Source: Berkiella sp964496435
GTDB lineage: Bacteria; Pseudomonadota; Gammaproteobacteria; Berkiellales; Berkiellaceae
Assembly (NCBI GenBank): GCA_964496435.1
Contig: CAZBZP010000013.1
Location: 38,478-102,477, forward strand
Direction of reading: 5' to 3'
Length of the DNA stretch: 64,000 nucleotides
Positions 17,530 to 25,949 of the stretch are shown here, one piece after another (position 1 is the stretch's first letter; each line of letters begins with the position of its first letter). The position numbers were made by a program, and so were the translations under genes. Below the pieces are notes generated by a model. The model saw nothing but the letters and a program-made list of their open reading frames with translations, ran no database searches and was not told the DNA's origin.

Positions 17530-18132
17530 TTGAGGCAAGTTCTAAAACAAGACTTTTACTTGAATGAAGATGTCCTGTCCGTTAGCAAACAACTACTCGG
17601 CAAAGTTATAGTTACCAATATTGATAACTGTCTTAGCGCCGGCATGATTGTTGAAACAGAAGCTTACAATGGCATAACCGACAAAGCTTCTCATGCCTAC
17701 AATAATCGTCGTACTAACCGAACAGAAACCATGTACGCTAAAGGTGGGGTTGCTTACATTTACCTATGTTATGGCATTCACCATCTTTTGAATATTGTTA
17801 CGGGTTCAAAAGATAATCCACAAGCTGTGCTCATACGGGCTATAGAGCCTATCGATGGTATTGAGTTTATGCTGAAGCGTCGTAAACAAAGTCGACTTTC
17901 CTATCGTTTAACCTCAGGTCCTGGCGTCCTGTCAGCTGCGCTAGGTATTTCCAAACACTTGGATGGTGTCAAACTCAATAAGCCGCCCATTTGGCTTGAA
18001 GACAGGGGAGTGGTTATTGCAACAAGGGATATCCTTGCTGGTCCTCGGGTTGGGATTGATTATGCCGCTGAACACAAGGATCTTCCTTGGCGTTTCAAGC
18101 TCAAAAATAGCCCATGGACTAGTAAGCCATGA
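17530..18132 (+). CDS. DNA-3-methyladenine glycosylase (AAG/MPG family)
   Basis: Base-excision enzyme removing alkylated purines. 200 residues with the family motif VETEAYNG (catalytic-type Glu44, Tyr46), KASHAYNNR (His55), GGVAYIYLCYGIHH and LTSGPGVLSAALGI. The start is a TTG at 17530, chosen because no ATG or GTG lies before the conserved LLGK segment and no better upstream start exists. Monocistronic. More common in eukaryotes and Gram-positives but present in many proteobacteria. Confidence 0.92.
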   Translation: MRQVLKQDFYLNEDVLSVSKQLLGKVIVTNIDNCLSAGMIVETEAYNGITDKASHAYNNRRTNRTETMYAKGGVAYIYLCYGIHHLLNIVTGSKDNPQAVLIRAIEPIDGIEFMLKRRKQSRLSYRLTSGPGVLSAALGISKHLDGVKLNKPPIWLEDRGVVIATRDILAGPRVGIDYAAEHKDLPWRFKLKNSPWTSKP

Positions 18133-18288
18133 AACTTGTGAAAAAATTTTTAGTAAGGACTACATTTTTGTGATTTAGGTGGGTTATATTGGAAACAGAA
18201 TGCTAAAAACGATAGCAATTCGGATCCAGAATTGCTCCAACGACCACTCCATAAGGTGGCGTAATATAAGATAAAGAAGGCTGTACTA

Positions 18289-18474
18289 ATGAATAAAGAG
18301 AACAATATTGAGGTGATTGACGATATCATTCCCTCAGAAAATCAAATACATATTGAATTACCAGCAACACCAGAAATGAATAAAGCGGCTGTGGTTGAAG
18401 CAAATGATTACCATACTATGTTGAAAGACTTAATTCTTATGGCGCTACCCAGTCCATCACAGCGCATACATTAA
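18289..18474 (+). CDS. Small hypothetical protein, 61 aa
   Basis: Short acidic ORF with ATG at 18289 and a modest purine-rich site (AAGAAGG) upstream. The sequence (IEVIDDIIPSE, IHIELPATPEMNKAA) matches no family I know. It lies between the glycosylase and convergent thpR. Coding status is uncertain. Confidence 0.45.
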   Translation: MNKENNIEVIDDIIPSENQIHIELPATPEMNKAAVVEANDYHTMLKDLILMALPSPSQRIH

Positions 18475-18497
18475 GTTTATTTTTCAGTTAAAGCTGC

Positions 18498-19070
18498 TTA
18501 TCTTAAAGTATATAGTTGGATGTTTTGATAAACAGGCGTTGCCTTTTCTGGGCGGCGGCGCATCAATCCAAGTTGTTGGATAAGAAAAGAATATCCACTA
18601 AATTGCTCTTCTATCAAATTCAATAATTGATCTTTATGTTGTTGATTCAATGCAGTAAGATTCTGCACCCTCCCGATGGTGATGTGGGGGGAGAAGCGGT
18701 GTTTTGCATCGAATTGATATTGATTTTGCGTTGCAAGCATTAATTTTTGATTCATCTTTTTATGAATGTTAAACAATTGCTGATAGGGACCAATTTTTAG
18801 CACAATGGCATTTCCAAAGCCTCTTACTTCCTCTACGGTTGCCATGATGGGGCTATTTTGTTCAACTGCACTCATAGTAAGCGCAATATTTCTCATTTCA
18901 GCTTCATTCACCTGAGGAATGAATCCTAATGTAGCATGGAGATCTTGCGTATGTGTCCAATGGATGCGTGCAAGCGGTGATCGCTTGCTTTCACAGTTGA
19001 GAATTTTTTGAGTCATTACCATGCGATTATCATGGCTAGGTAATGCAGCTAAAAAAATATTTTGTTTCAA
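18498..19070 (-). CDS. thpR: RNA 2',3'-cyclic phosphodiesterase (2H family)
   Basis: LigT/ThpR-like enzyme acting on 2',3'-cyclic phosphate or 2'-5' linked RNA ends. It carries the two His-x-Thr motifs of the 2H superfamily, HATLGF (His45) and HITIGR (His129), 84 residues apart as expected, and FLAALP at the N-terminus. 190 residues is normal. Same strand as pcm, 61 bp downstream of it. Confidence 0.92.
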   Translation of the reverse strand: MKQNIFLAALPSHDNRMVMTQKILNCESKRSPLARIHWTHTQDLHATLGFIPQVNEAEMRNIALTMSAVEQNSPIMATVEEVRGFGNAIVLKIGPYQQLFNIHKKMNQKLMLATQNQYQFDAKHRFSPHITIGRVQNLTALNQQHKDQLLNLIEEQFSGYSFLIQQLGLMRRRPEKATPVYQNIQLYTLR

Positions 19071-19131
19071 AGGGTGCTTCCTAAATTTTATTTATCTTAT
19101 TCATTTGCTAAGTAAAAAGATAGGCCATTGT

Positions 19132-19758
19132 TTAATCTGTATTTGAGCGTAAAGGAACAAAAGAGACGAGCTCTAATACCGATTTTTCATAATGATTATC
19201 TTGCCTTTTTATTAAAGTGAGCTTTTGCACTTCATGTGTGGCGCCTAGTGGGATCACCAATATACCGCCCTGTGGACTTAATTGTTCTAGTAAAGCTGGT
19301 GGAATAGTTGCAGTTGCGGCGGTAACGATAATGCCATCATAGGGAGCATGCTCTAGCCAGCCTTTGTTGCCATCAGCCCATGTGCAATGCACGTTGGTAT
19401 AGTTTAGTTTTTGCAATGTGTGCTTTGCTTTAATATAAAGCGCTTCGATGCGTTCAATGGTCCATATTTCTTTAAAAATGGTTGCTAGAATAGCCGCTTG
19501 GTAACCAGAACCTGTGCCAATTTCTAGTATTTTTTGGGGGTGGGGATGATTGAATAAAGCTTGGGTCATTAAGGCAACCACATAAGGCTGAGATATGGTT
19601 TGCTCCTTGTCTATAGGTAAGGCAACATTGTCATAAGCTTTATCTTTTAATTTTGATAAGACAAAGTTTTCTCTGGGTACGCTGGCAATAGCATTGAGTA
19701 CCGCAGGATGTGTGATCCCGCTTTGCTTTAATTCATGAATAAGTTGATTTCTAGCCAT
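19132..19758 (-). CDS. pcm: Protein-L-isoaspartate O-methyltransferase
   Basis: SAM-dependent repair of isoaspartyl residues in damaged proteins. Visible: VPRENFV, the TISQPYVVALMTQAL segment, SAM motif I EIGTGSGYQAAILA, post-I WTIERIEALY, and YDGIIVTAA followed by GGILVIPLG. 208 residues matches the family. Divergent from the next plus-strand gene. Confidence 0.95.
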   Translation of the reverse strand: MARNQLIHELKQSGITHPAVLNAIASVPRENFVLSKLKDKAYDNVALPIDKEQTISQPYVVALMTQALFNHPHPQKILEIGTGSGYQAAILATIFKEIWTIERIEALYIKAKHTLQKLNYTNVHCTWADGNKGWLEHAPYDGIIVTAATATIPPALLEQLSPQGGILVIPLGATHEVQKLTLIKRQDNHYEKSVLELVSFVPLRSNTD

Positions 19759-19859
19759 ACAATTATTATATCCCTTTCTTTCTTGTAGCGGCTATTTTGA
19801 TGTATATGCAACATTGTCTTTGAACTATACTGCCTGATATAGCGTAAAAGGGTTTTCTC

Positions 19860-20336
19860 ATGGTTGACACAGCTTTTTTTAATAAAAAATATAGCTTAGA
19901 TAATGTGGTTGCTCATTATCTGGAAGAGATAAAAAATCTGCGCGTTCAAGTAGCAAATCCAAGCGATGAAACCAAGTTGCAAGCCTACTACCAAGCAGCA
20001 AGCAGTTTATTGCGTTTAAGCACTAAAGACATTTATCAATTTATCACCTCCTATGATAAAGCAAGTGGAAAGGCAGCCTTGATGCGTAAAGCCTTTCCTT
20101 GTTTGCTTGGCAATACTATTTCAAATCCTTCTTTACTAGATTTAGCCTATCTTCGTTTACTTTTAGCTTATATCCTCAAATTCAAAGCAACACGCGCCAA
20201 CCTCAAAGACTGGTTACTTCGCTTTTTATTGAGCAGTCCCTTTTCACCGCTTTCTGGTTTTATTGAGAGAGAAATCAATAGTGCTATTGCTCAAACAGAG
20301 CAAAAAATTGCCAAGCTCCAATTTCAAATAAAGTAA
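19860..20336 (+). CDS. Hypothetical helical protein, 158 aa
   Basis: Not recognised. ATG at 19860 with AAGGG about 7 nt upstream. Predicted all-helical, with a hydrophobic stretch (LLDLAYLRLLLAYILKF, about 98-114) that may be buried or amphipathic rather than transmembrane, and a C-terminal coiled-coil-like end. Divergently oriented from pcm. Confidence 0.7.
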   Translation: MVDTAFFNKKYSLDNVVAHYLEEIKNLRVQVANPSDETKLQAYYQAASSLLRLSTKDIYQFITSYDKASGKAALMRKAFPCLLGNTISNPSLLDLAYLRLLLAYILKFKATRANLKDWLLRFLLSSPFSPLSGFIEREINSAIAQTEQKIAKLQFQIK

Positions 20337-20474
20337 AATAAGACTGTTTAAAAGATATGTGGATAACTTTATTTTCTTAGCAAGTTATTTTTACAGTTTA
20401 ATTCGACAATAAATGAGGCTAGAATAAATCGAGTTTATTTATTGTGTATGCTTACAAACAGCAGGGGGCATAAA

Positions 20475-20963
20475 ATGTTAGGAGCAGGTCCATCCAGTGA
20501 TGATGACGTTTTCCAAAACGACGATAATGATGTTGAACTTCATTTCATAGGCCAATTTGAAGATGAGGATAATGCGGGCATTTTAGCAGTGTCATCAAAA
20601 CAGCGCACTTCGCAAGCAGGCATAACGCCAACGCCAGCGAGGCCTATTCCCATTCCCTCAACACCACCTACACCATCAATAGGGAAACAAGCTTTAGGTC
20701 GCAGTGTGGATTCTTATATGGTGGTTCCACGCTCAGCAAATATGCCTATTTCAAGCGCTTCACAGTCTGCACAAATCGGCGATAATGATACAACAGCTAC
20801 ATCTCCTTCGATGCTATCGATGTATGATTATGTGAGAAGACATAAACAAGAAGAAGAAGAATTTTGTGTGGGTTCTGCGCCTGGTTCTCATGATTATAGA
20901 CGCAGGGGTAGAGAATTTTTAGCTGAAACCCCAAAATCTAGAGCTATTCCTGCCAAAAAATAA
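20475..20963 (+). CDS. Hypothetical acidic, Pro/Ser-rich protein, 162 aa
   Basis: Not recognised. Start set by AGGGGG before the ATG at 20475. The N-terminus is very acidic (SSDDDVFQNDDNDVE). A Pro/Thr/Ser-rich disordered middle follows (TPTPARPIPIPSTPPTP), then a short charged C-terminus. It is low-complexity, lacks domains and membrane segments, and has a strong terminator. Such disordered orphans occur among Legionellales effectors, but nothing here proves it. Confidence 0.65.
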   Translation: MLGAGPSSDDDVFQNDDNDVELHFIGQFEDEDNAGILAVSSKQRTSQAGITPTPARPIPIPSTPPTPSIGKQALGRSVDSYMVVPRSANMPISSASQSAQIGDNDTTATSPSMLSMYDYVRRHKQEEEEFCVGSAPGSHDYRRRGREFLAETPKSRAIPAKK

Positions 20964-20982
20964 TTTTTATTTCTCCCTATTT

Positions 20983-21010
20983 GTACCGATGTAGGATGAT
21001 ACATCGGTAC
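20983..21010 (+). terminator. Terminator-like hairpin after 20963
   Basis: Perfect 11-bp stem GTACCGATGTA (20983-20993) / TACATCGGTAC (21000-21010), loop GGATGA, followed by GATATTTTCT. Confidence 0.75.
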
Positions 21011-21079
21011 GATATTTTCTGCTTTGCCTCTTTATTTATGGCTATACTTTAATTAGTTATCTAATCTGGATGAAAGGTT

Positions 21080-21730
21080 ATGTGTGGCAGATTCGCACTT
21101 ACCTATGCCAAGCCTAAAATTGAGCAGTATCTGAACATTCAGATCCCCTTTGATTTACCGCCTAGATATAATATTGCCCCTACCCAAAACACACTGGTGA
21201 TTTGCACGCAAGACAGGCTCCCTCAAATGATGCACTGGGGATTTTTACCCTTTTGGGCGAAGGATAAAAAAATCAAAGAGCAGATTAACGCTAAATCTGA
21301 AACCATCCATGAAAAACCCATGTTTCGCCAAGCTTTTAAATCACATCGTTGTCTGGTTGTTGCCAGTGGTTTTTTTGAATGGCAGCAAGAAGATGTTGGC
21401 GGCAAATCCTTAAAGCAACCTTTTTATATTCATAAAAGGGATGATGAACCTATGATTTTTGCCGCTATATGGGATAGATGTGAAAGGGAGGGCATCCAAA
21501 CGGGATTTAGCATTTTAACCACCCAAGCCAATAGTACGGTGAGTAAATTTCATAGCCGTATGCCAGTGATGCTTAATTTAGAAAACATCGACTTGTGGTT
21601 GAGCTTGAACGCAAGCTGGCAGGAAGTTTCCCCTCTTTTTGAGCCCGATCTTTGCAAAAATCTTAAAGTGAACAAGATATCCAAAGCTATCAATAGCCCC
21701 AAAAATGATTATCCTGACTTACTGAATTAG
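21080..21730 (+). CDS. yedK: SRAP-domain protein (YedK/HMCES family)
   Basis: Recognises abasic sites in single-stranded DNA and forms a stable thiazolidine crosslink through its N-terminal Cys. MCGRFALTY provides the catalytic Cys2; NIAPTQ, NAKSETIHEKPMF (Glu), VASGFFEW and HSRMPVML (His) are the other conserved elements. 216 residues. It lies 82 bp upstream of umuC on the same strand, which fits a shared lesion-tolerance role. No clear LexA box is seen upstream. Confidence 0.95.
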   Translation: MCGRFALTYAKPKIEQYLNIQIPFDLPPRYNIAPTQNTLVICTQDRLPQMMHWGFLPFWAKDKKIKEQINAKSETIHEKPMFRQAFKSHRCLVVASGFFEWQQEDVGGKSLKQPFYIHKRDDEPMIFAAIWDRCEREGIQTGFSILTTQANSTVSKFHSRMPVMLNLENIDLWLSLNASWQEVSPLFEPDLCKNLKVNKISKAINSPKNDYPDLLN

Positions 21731-21812
21731 TGTTAATAACAACCTTGATCTAAGCCAAAATACCCTCTATATTGATATTTGTACATTATTCAATCCTGAG
21801 AGAAAAGCCGCC

Positions 21813-23075
21813 ATGTTTGCGCTAATTGATTGCAATAACTTCTACGTTTCTTGTGAAAGGGTGTTTAATCCTAAACTAGAAGGCAAGCCGGTGGTAGTGC
21901 TCTCCAATAATGACGGCTGTGTTATTGCGCGCTCTAATGAATCTAAGGCTTTAGGCTTTAAAATGGGCGATCCTATTTTTCAAAAAAAAGATATCGTCAG
22001 AAAATATCAGGTTTTTGTTTGTTCTTCTAATTTTCGTTTATATGGTGATATGTCTAATAGGGTGATGACCTTGTTAAAGGCGTTTTCGCCAGACTATGAA
22101 ATTTACTCTATCGATGAAATATTTCTTCGTCTTGATGGCTTTGATACTGTTGATTTAACTGAATATGGCAAGCATATTCGGCAAACGGTTTACCAAAGCG
22201 TTCGCATTCCTGTATCCGTAGGAATAGGGCCTACAAAAACTTTAGCAAAGCTGGCTAATTTCTTTGCTAAAAAGCAGGCTCTTTTTGAGGGGGTGTGTAA
22301 AATTAACCATCAACAGGAGATATTGCCGCACCTCCTACAAGTGAACCTTGAAGATATTTGGGGAGTGGGTAGGCAATGGGCTGCGAAGTTAAGACAAGTG
22401 GGTATTGCTAATGCGCATGATTTAGCTTGTGCTGATCATCAACAGATTAAAAAGAAATTTAATGTGATGCTGGCAAGAACGGTGCTTGAGCTTCAAGGTA
22501 TTTCTTGTATGGGACTTGAAGATGTTGTTCCACGAAAAAATATCCTGGTGTCACGTTCCTTTGGTAGACCCATTATTGAATTTACGGATTTACGTGAGGC
22601 CGTTGCCCATTTTGCAACCAGGGCAGCAGAAAAATTACGCGAACAGCATTCTTATGCCTCAGGGATGATGGTGTTTGTTAGAACAAATCCCTTTAATAAA
22701 ACAGATCTGCAATATTCAAATTCGATTTGTCTTAAATTTCCTAAAGAAACGGATAATACAGCTTGGATTTTAAAAACAGCGATGCATGGTTTAAAAGCCG
22801 TGTATCGTGATGGTTATAAATATAAAAAAGCAGGTGCCATGCTATTAGATCTGTTGCCAAACAGTATCATGCAAAATGATTTATTTATTGATAATGAAAA
22901 AATGAATAATAAGAAATTAATGGATGTGATAGATAACATTAACGGAAAATATGGTAAACAAACCATTCAGTATGCTATTTGCGGCTATCGCAAAGCATGG
23001 GCAATGAATCAAGAAAGGGTATCGCCGGGCTATACAACACGTTGGAACGAATTGTTAGTTGTATATGCAAATTAA
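21813..23075 (+). CDS. umuC: Y-family DNA polymerase V catalytic subunit
   Basis: Translesion DNA polymerase. Palm and finger motifs are present: ALIDCNNFYVSCERVFNP (metal-binding Asp6), VVLSNNDGCVIARSNE and YSIDEIFLRL (Asp/Glu pair). After that come the HhH region (IWGVGRQWAAKL), the little-finger domain and the UmuC C-terminal domain. 420 residues, full length. umuD is not adjacent, although UmuC normally needs cleaved UmuD; a copy would have to lie elsewhere. Confidence 0.95.
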   Translation: MFALIDCNNFYVSCERVFNPKLEGKPVVVLSNNDGCVIARSNESKALGFKMGDPIFQKKDIVRKYQVFVCSSNFRLYGDMSNRVMTLLKAFSPDYEIYSIDEIFLRLDGFDTVDLTEYGKHIRQTVYQSVRIPVSVGIGPTKTLAKLANFFAKKQALFEGVCKINHQQEILPHLLQVNLEDIWGVGRQWAAKLRQVGIANAHDLACADHQQIKKKFNVMLARTVLELQGISCMGLEDVVPRKNILVSRSFGRPIIEFTDLREAVAHFATRAAEKLREQHSYASGMMVFVRTNPFNKTDLQYSNSICLKFPKETDNTAWILKTAMHGLKAVYRDGYKYKKAGAMLLDLLPNSIMQNDLFIDNEKMNNKKLMDVIDNINGKYGKQTIQYAICGYRKAWAMNQERVSPGYTTRWNELLVVYAN

Positions 23076-23195
23076 ACGCTTTGGCGTTAAATTCTAGCTT
23101 CTGGGTTACGAGCGAATGGATTCTGTTCCAATTTTTAAGTAGAATATATTTCTAAGTACTCTCTTTGCAGCAATTACACTATTTTTGGAGTAAAA

Positions 23196-24047
23196 ATGCT
23201 TCGTTATATGTTGGCACCACGAAAAGACAAAGATTCCCAAAACTTAAATAATGCAATAGCAAAAGCCAATAAGAAAAGCAAAGAAGATATTTATGCACAA
23301 CCTGTTATTGATATGTCAAAACCTGAGATGGTTTCGAAGAATTTTAATGAACGGGTTAAAGAGGGTGATATTATAGAAGTTCATGCCGAAGGCATGCCAT
23401 GGGAACTGTGGAGCGATAATTATCCACAATATAATTATTCAGCATTTAGGCTCGCGAACTTTTTCAATACATATCTTCCTCAAAAACATATAGCGCTTAG
23501 TATTGAACTTCATTCTTGTAATTCTGGGACTATTGCCAAGGGCCCCTCAGGGGATATTTGCTTTGCGCAAGATTTATCTATGGCCTTACATCGTCTTGGT
23601 TTACATAATATCAGCGTAGTGGGCTATGCAGGATATGTGCAATCACAAAGACCACTCAAGCAATCCGTGGTTTCTGAATATGCTAAGCACGGTGCTAAAG
23701 TGCAGCATTGTCCATTAAGCGTCGCTGCAGCAGTTTATAAAAATGGGAAGCTCATAGAAGAGCCTCATAAAAGACTCGTAGAATACACCTATACAGTGGA
23801 TGAGATGAGAGCTGAATCCGGGCTGGTAGGATATTTTAAGGATAAAATTAATTTTGAGATGGAGATTGTAAGGCAAGCCTATGAAGGCCTCAATATATCT
23901 AAAGAAGTCTTTGTGCCCACGAGTTCTACAATTTTTGTGAAAAGTGCTTTAGCTACTGAAGAAACTCAAGATTTATTTGAAGAGCAGTGCGAAGATCAAT
24001 ATCAGCACTGCGAAACGACAAATTATCCAGGATATCGGCCTAAATAA
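23196..24047 (+). CDS. Putative clan CD (C80-like) cysteine peptidase, paralog 1
   Basis: 283 residues. The core resembles the fold pattern of MARTX/C80 cysteine peptidase domains: a strand ending in a His (GDIIEVHAEGMPW, His63), a helical segment (FRLANFFNTYLP), a strand ending in a Cys (LSIELHSCNSG, Cys108), FAQDLSMALHRLGL, and another strand NISVVGYAGYV. About 80 residues of a second domain follow. The adjacent gene at 24137 encodes a paralog with the same His and Cys. No signal peptide. The assignment is my fold-pattern inference and needs a profile or structure search. Confidence 0.6.
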   Translation: MLRYMLAPRKDKDSQNLNNAIAKANKKSKEDIYAQPVIDMSKPEMVSKNFNERVKEGDIIEVHAEGMPWELWSDNYPQYNYSAFRLANFFNTYLPQKHIALSIELHSCNSGTIAKGPSGDICFAQDLSMALHRLGLHNISVVGYAGYVQSQRPLKQSVVSEYAKHGAKVQHCPLSVAAAVYKNGKLIEEPHKRLVEYTYTVDEMRAESGLVGYFKDKINFEMEIVRQAYEGLNISKEVFVPTSSTIFVKSALATEETQDLFEEQCEDQYQHCETTNYPGYRPK

Positions 24048-24136
24048 AGCGCTCATCAGTAAAGCATAGCCCCTATAAAGAGATATCTTGTAAAATTTAA
24101 GAATATCTTACTAAGATTACTTAAAAGGGGTAGGAC

Positions 24137-25087
24137 ATGAGCTTAGGACCAAGTACGTTTTATTTTTCTCCAGCGAATAAAAAAGAATTAAAAATTCCAA
24201 AAGATAAAAAGTCTTTGAGAAGACAAGGCTATTTTGAAGAGATTATTTACAATACACCGGAATCTTTTGCGAAATTCATTAAAAGATCTAAAAATGGTGA
24301 TACACTTGAAATCCACAGCGATGGGATCCCATGGGTTACAGGTGGTGTGAATTATAATGAAAAGCTAGATTTGAATCCCTTTAGCTTAGCGGCTTTGATT
24401 AACAGAAGTTTTGCTGATAAAGCAATGACGCTTACCATCGATTTACGCTTTTGCACATCCGGTGTAAAAGCAAGCTGTCCAAAAGATGCAACAAGTTCAA
24501 CAACGTTGAAAGAACCCATAGATGACACAGAGAAAGAAAGGCTAGAAAGCTTGGCTGTAGACTTTTGTTTTGCGCAGGATTTGAGCAAAGCATTGTATGA
24601 TTATGGCTTTAGGAATATGACGGTCTATGGCTATACCGGTTATATTAATGCCCAAAGAGGATTTAAAGAAAGTGTTTGCGAAGTAGGAGAGGCTACGATA
24701 CATGGTTCAAAAGTAAAGCATTGCAACTTAGAAGATGGCCGAAGAGTTTATCAGCATGATGGCAAGTTGGTTACAGAAGCTAAGAAAATCTTAGTGGACA
24801 CTTTTAATTACGACTTAGAAGAAATTAAAAGGGACAAGACTTTAAGAGCTTATCTTGAATCCAGAGAAAGATTGCATGCGCCCAAAATTGCTGATATGAG
24901 TTCTAACGAGGATGATAATGAATTATCATTTACTGAATTACTGGACTCTGCTCCTGTGAACTTCACGCCAAGCTATCCTGCTGCTAAAACAAGCAATAAT
25001 AAGGAAAATGAAGAGAACAAGCAGGATGCAAAAATTGCTGTTGCCAAGGAAGCAAAACCAAATAATGTAAACACGAGATTGGTTTAG
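24137..25087 (+). CDS. Putative clan CD (C80-like) cysteine peptidase, paralog 2
   Basis: 316 residues, tandem paralog of the preceding gene. Conserved: GDTLEIHSDGIPW (His60), FSLAALINRSF, LTIDLRFCTSG (Cys106), CFAQDLSKALYDYGF and MTVYGYTGYINAQRGFKESV. Between the Cys strand and the FAQDL helix it carries an insertion of about 25 residues that the first copy lacks. The C-terminal 70 residues are Asn/Glu/Lys-rich and look disordered. AGGGG about 9 nt before the ATG supports this start. Peptidase activity is inferred from the conserved His/Cys geometry. Confidence 0.6.
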   Translation: MSLGPSTFYFSPANKKELKIPKDKKSLRRQGYFEEIIYNTPESFAKFIKRSKNGDTLEIHSDGIPWVTGGVNYNEKLDLNPFSLAALINRSFADKAMTLTIDLRFCTSGVKASCPKDATSSTTLKEPIDDTEKERLESLAVDFCFAQDLSKALYDYGFRNMTVYGYTGYINAQRGFKESVCEVGEATIHGSKVKHCNLEDGRRVYQHDGKLVTEAKKILVDTFNYDLEEIKRDKTLRAYLESRERLHAPKIADMSSNEDDNELSFTELLDSAPVNFTPSYPAAKTSNNKENEENKQDAKIAVAKEAKPNNVNTRLV

Positions 25088-25138
25088 CTTAAAATCGGCT
25101 TGAGGCTACAAATCTTTCATAATTAACTGGCTCAGTGT

Positions 25139-25159
25139 TTGAGGATAAACCATCCTCAA
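25139..25159. terminator. Short perfect hairpin between 25087 and 25286
   Basis: TTGAGGAT (25139-25146) / ATCCTCAA (25152-25159) with loop AAACC; no T-run follows, so the terminator role is tentative. Confidence 0.4.
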
Positions 25160-25285
25160 GCGCTATAAAGCTATCAAACATGCAAATATCATTGCCATAA
25201 TAAATATGGCATCCAAATCCTGTAAAAAAAGTATAGCATTAGAACCTTCGCAAAAATTGAACAAATAACGAAGGGAGCTTAAGTA

Positions 25286-25837
25286 ATGTTTAATTGGTTG
25301 TTTAATGCATTGCCTGCTAAAGAATCCTTGGCTAAGGTCACAGATAATTATTTGAGAGGCATTACTATGCCAGTTATTGATGCAATTAAAGCGCAATGGA
25401 ACAAATTCCCCATGCTATATTCCTGGGCAGCAGGCATAACGCTCTTTTTTGCTTGGCTCATCAAAAGAAGATTTAACAACAATGCAGAAGCAAGAAATTT
25501 AAGTGAAATAAATTACACTTTACGATCACAGCGCGATAGATTAGCAAGAATAGAAACTAATAATGGTAGCAGTTTAAATCAAATATATGACAGATTAGGA
25601 GATCTAGTAAAAAATCTAATTGCTTTTAATACTGTTGCCTTAAACCAGACTACTTCATTGCAAAATTTGCAGCATGGCGCACAAAATCATCATAGTACGA
25701 TGCTAGAGCAATTCAGGGGACTTAAAGAAAGCTTTGCAGCAATGTCTCCGATCGTGTTTGGTACCCAAGCAACAGTTTGCAGAATTGAAAAAGCAGTCGG
25801 GGAGGCAGCCACCACGGTTGGTACTAGACCAAAATAA
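25286..25837 (+). CDS. Hypothetical single-TM coiled-coil protein, 183 aa
   Basis: Not recognised. AGGGAG lies 8 nt before the ATG. One clear membrane helix (LYSWAAGITLFFAWLI, about 45-60) is followed by a basic stop-transfer KRRF, then about 110 residues of heptad-like sequence (LRSQRDRLARIE, LYDRLGDLVKNLIAF type). Topology suggests an N-terminal anchor with an exposed coiled coil. It sits within a run of putative effector genes. Confidence 0.7.
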   Translation: MFNWLFNALPAKESLAKVTDNYLRGITMPVIDAIKAQWNKFPMLYSWAAGITLFFAWLIKRRFNNNAEARNLSEINYTLRSQRDRLARIETNNGSSLNQIYDRLGDLVKNLIAFNTVALNQTTSLQNLQHGAQNHHSTMLEQFRGLKESFAAMSPIVFGTQATVCRIEKAVGEAATTVGTRPK

Positions 25838-25949
25838 AGTCAGTATAGCGATAAAGTGCCCATCCTTTGGGCTGATAGCAAGGATTTACCAACACCCACT
25901 TCTATGTTAGCATTATGAATTTTTCATAAGCATAGAGTGGGGTTGGCAA

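Noticed and set aside
20983..21010. Perfect palindrome considered as an operator for the SRAP gene
   Set aside because: Its 11-bp stem with a 6-nt loop just after a stop codon fits an RNA hairpin terminator better than a protein-binding site.
21731..21812. LexA/SOS box upstream of umuC
   Set aside because: No CTG-N10-CAG with the expected AT core is present; only loosely similar AT-rich sequence.
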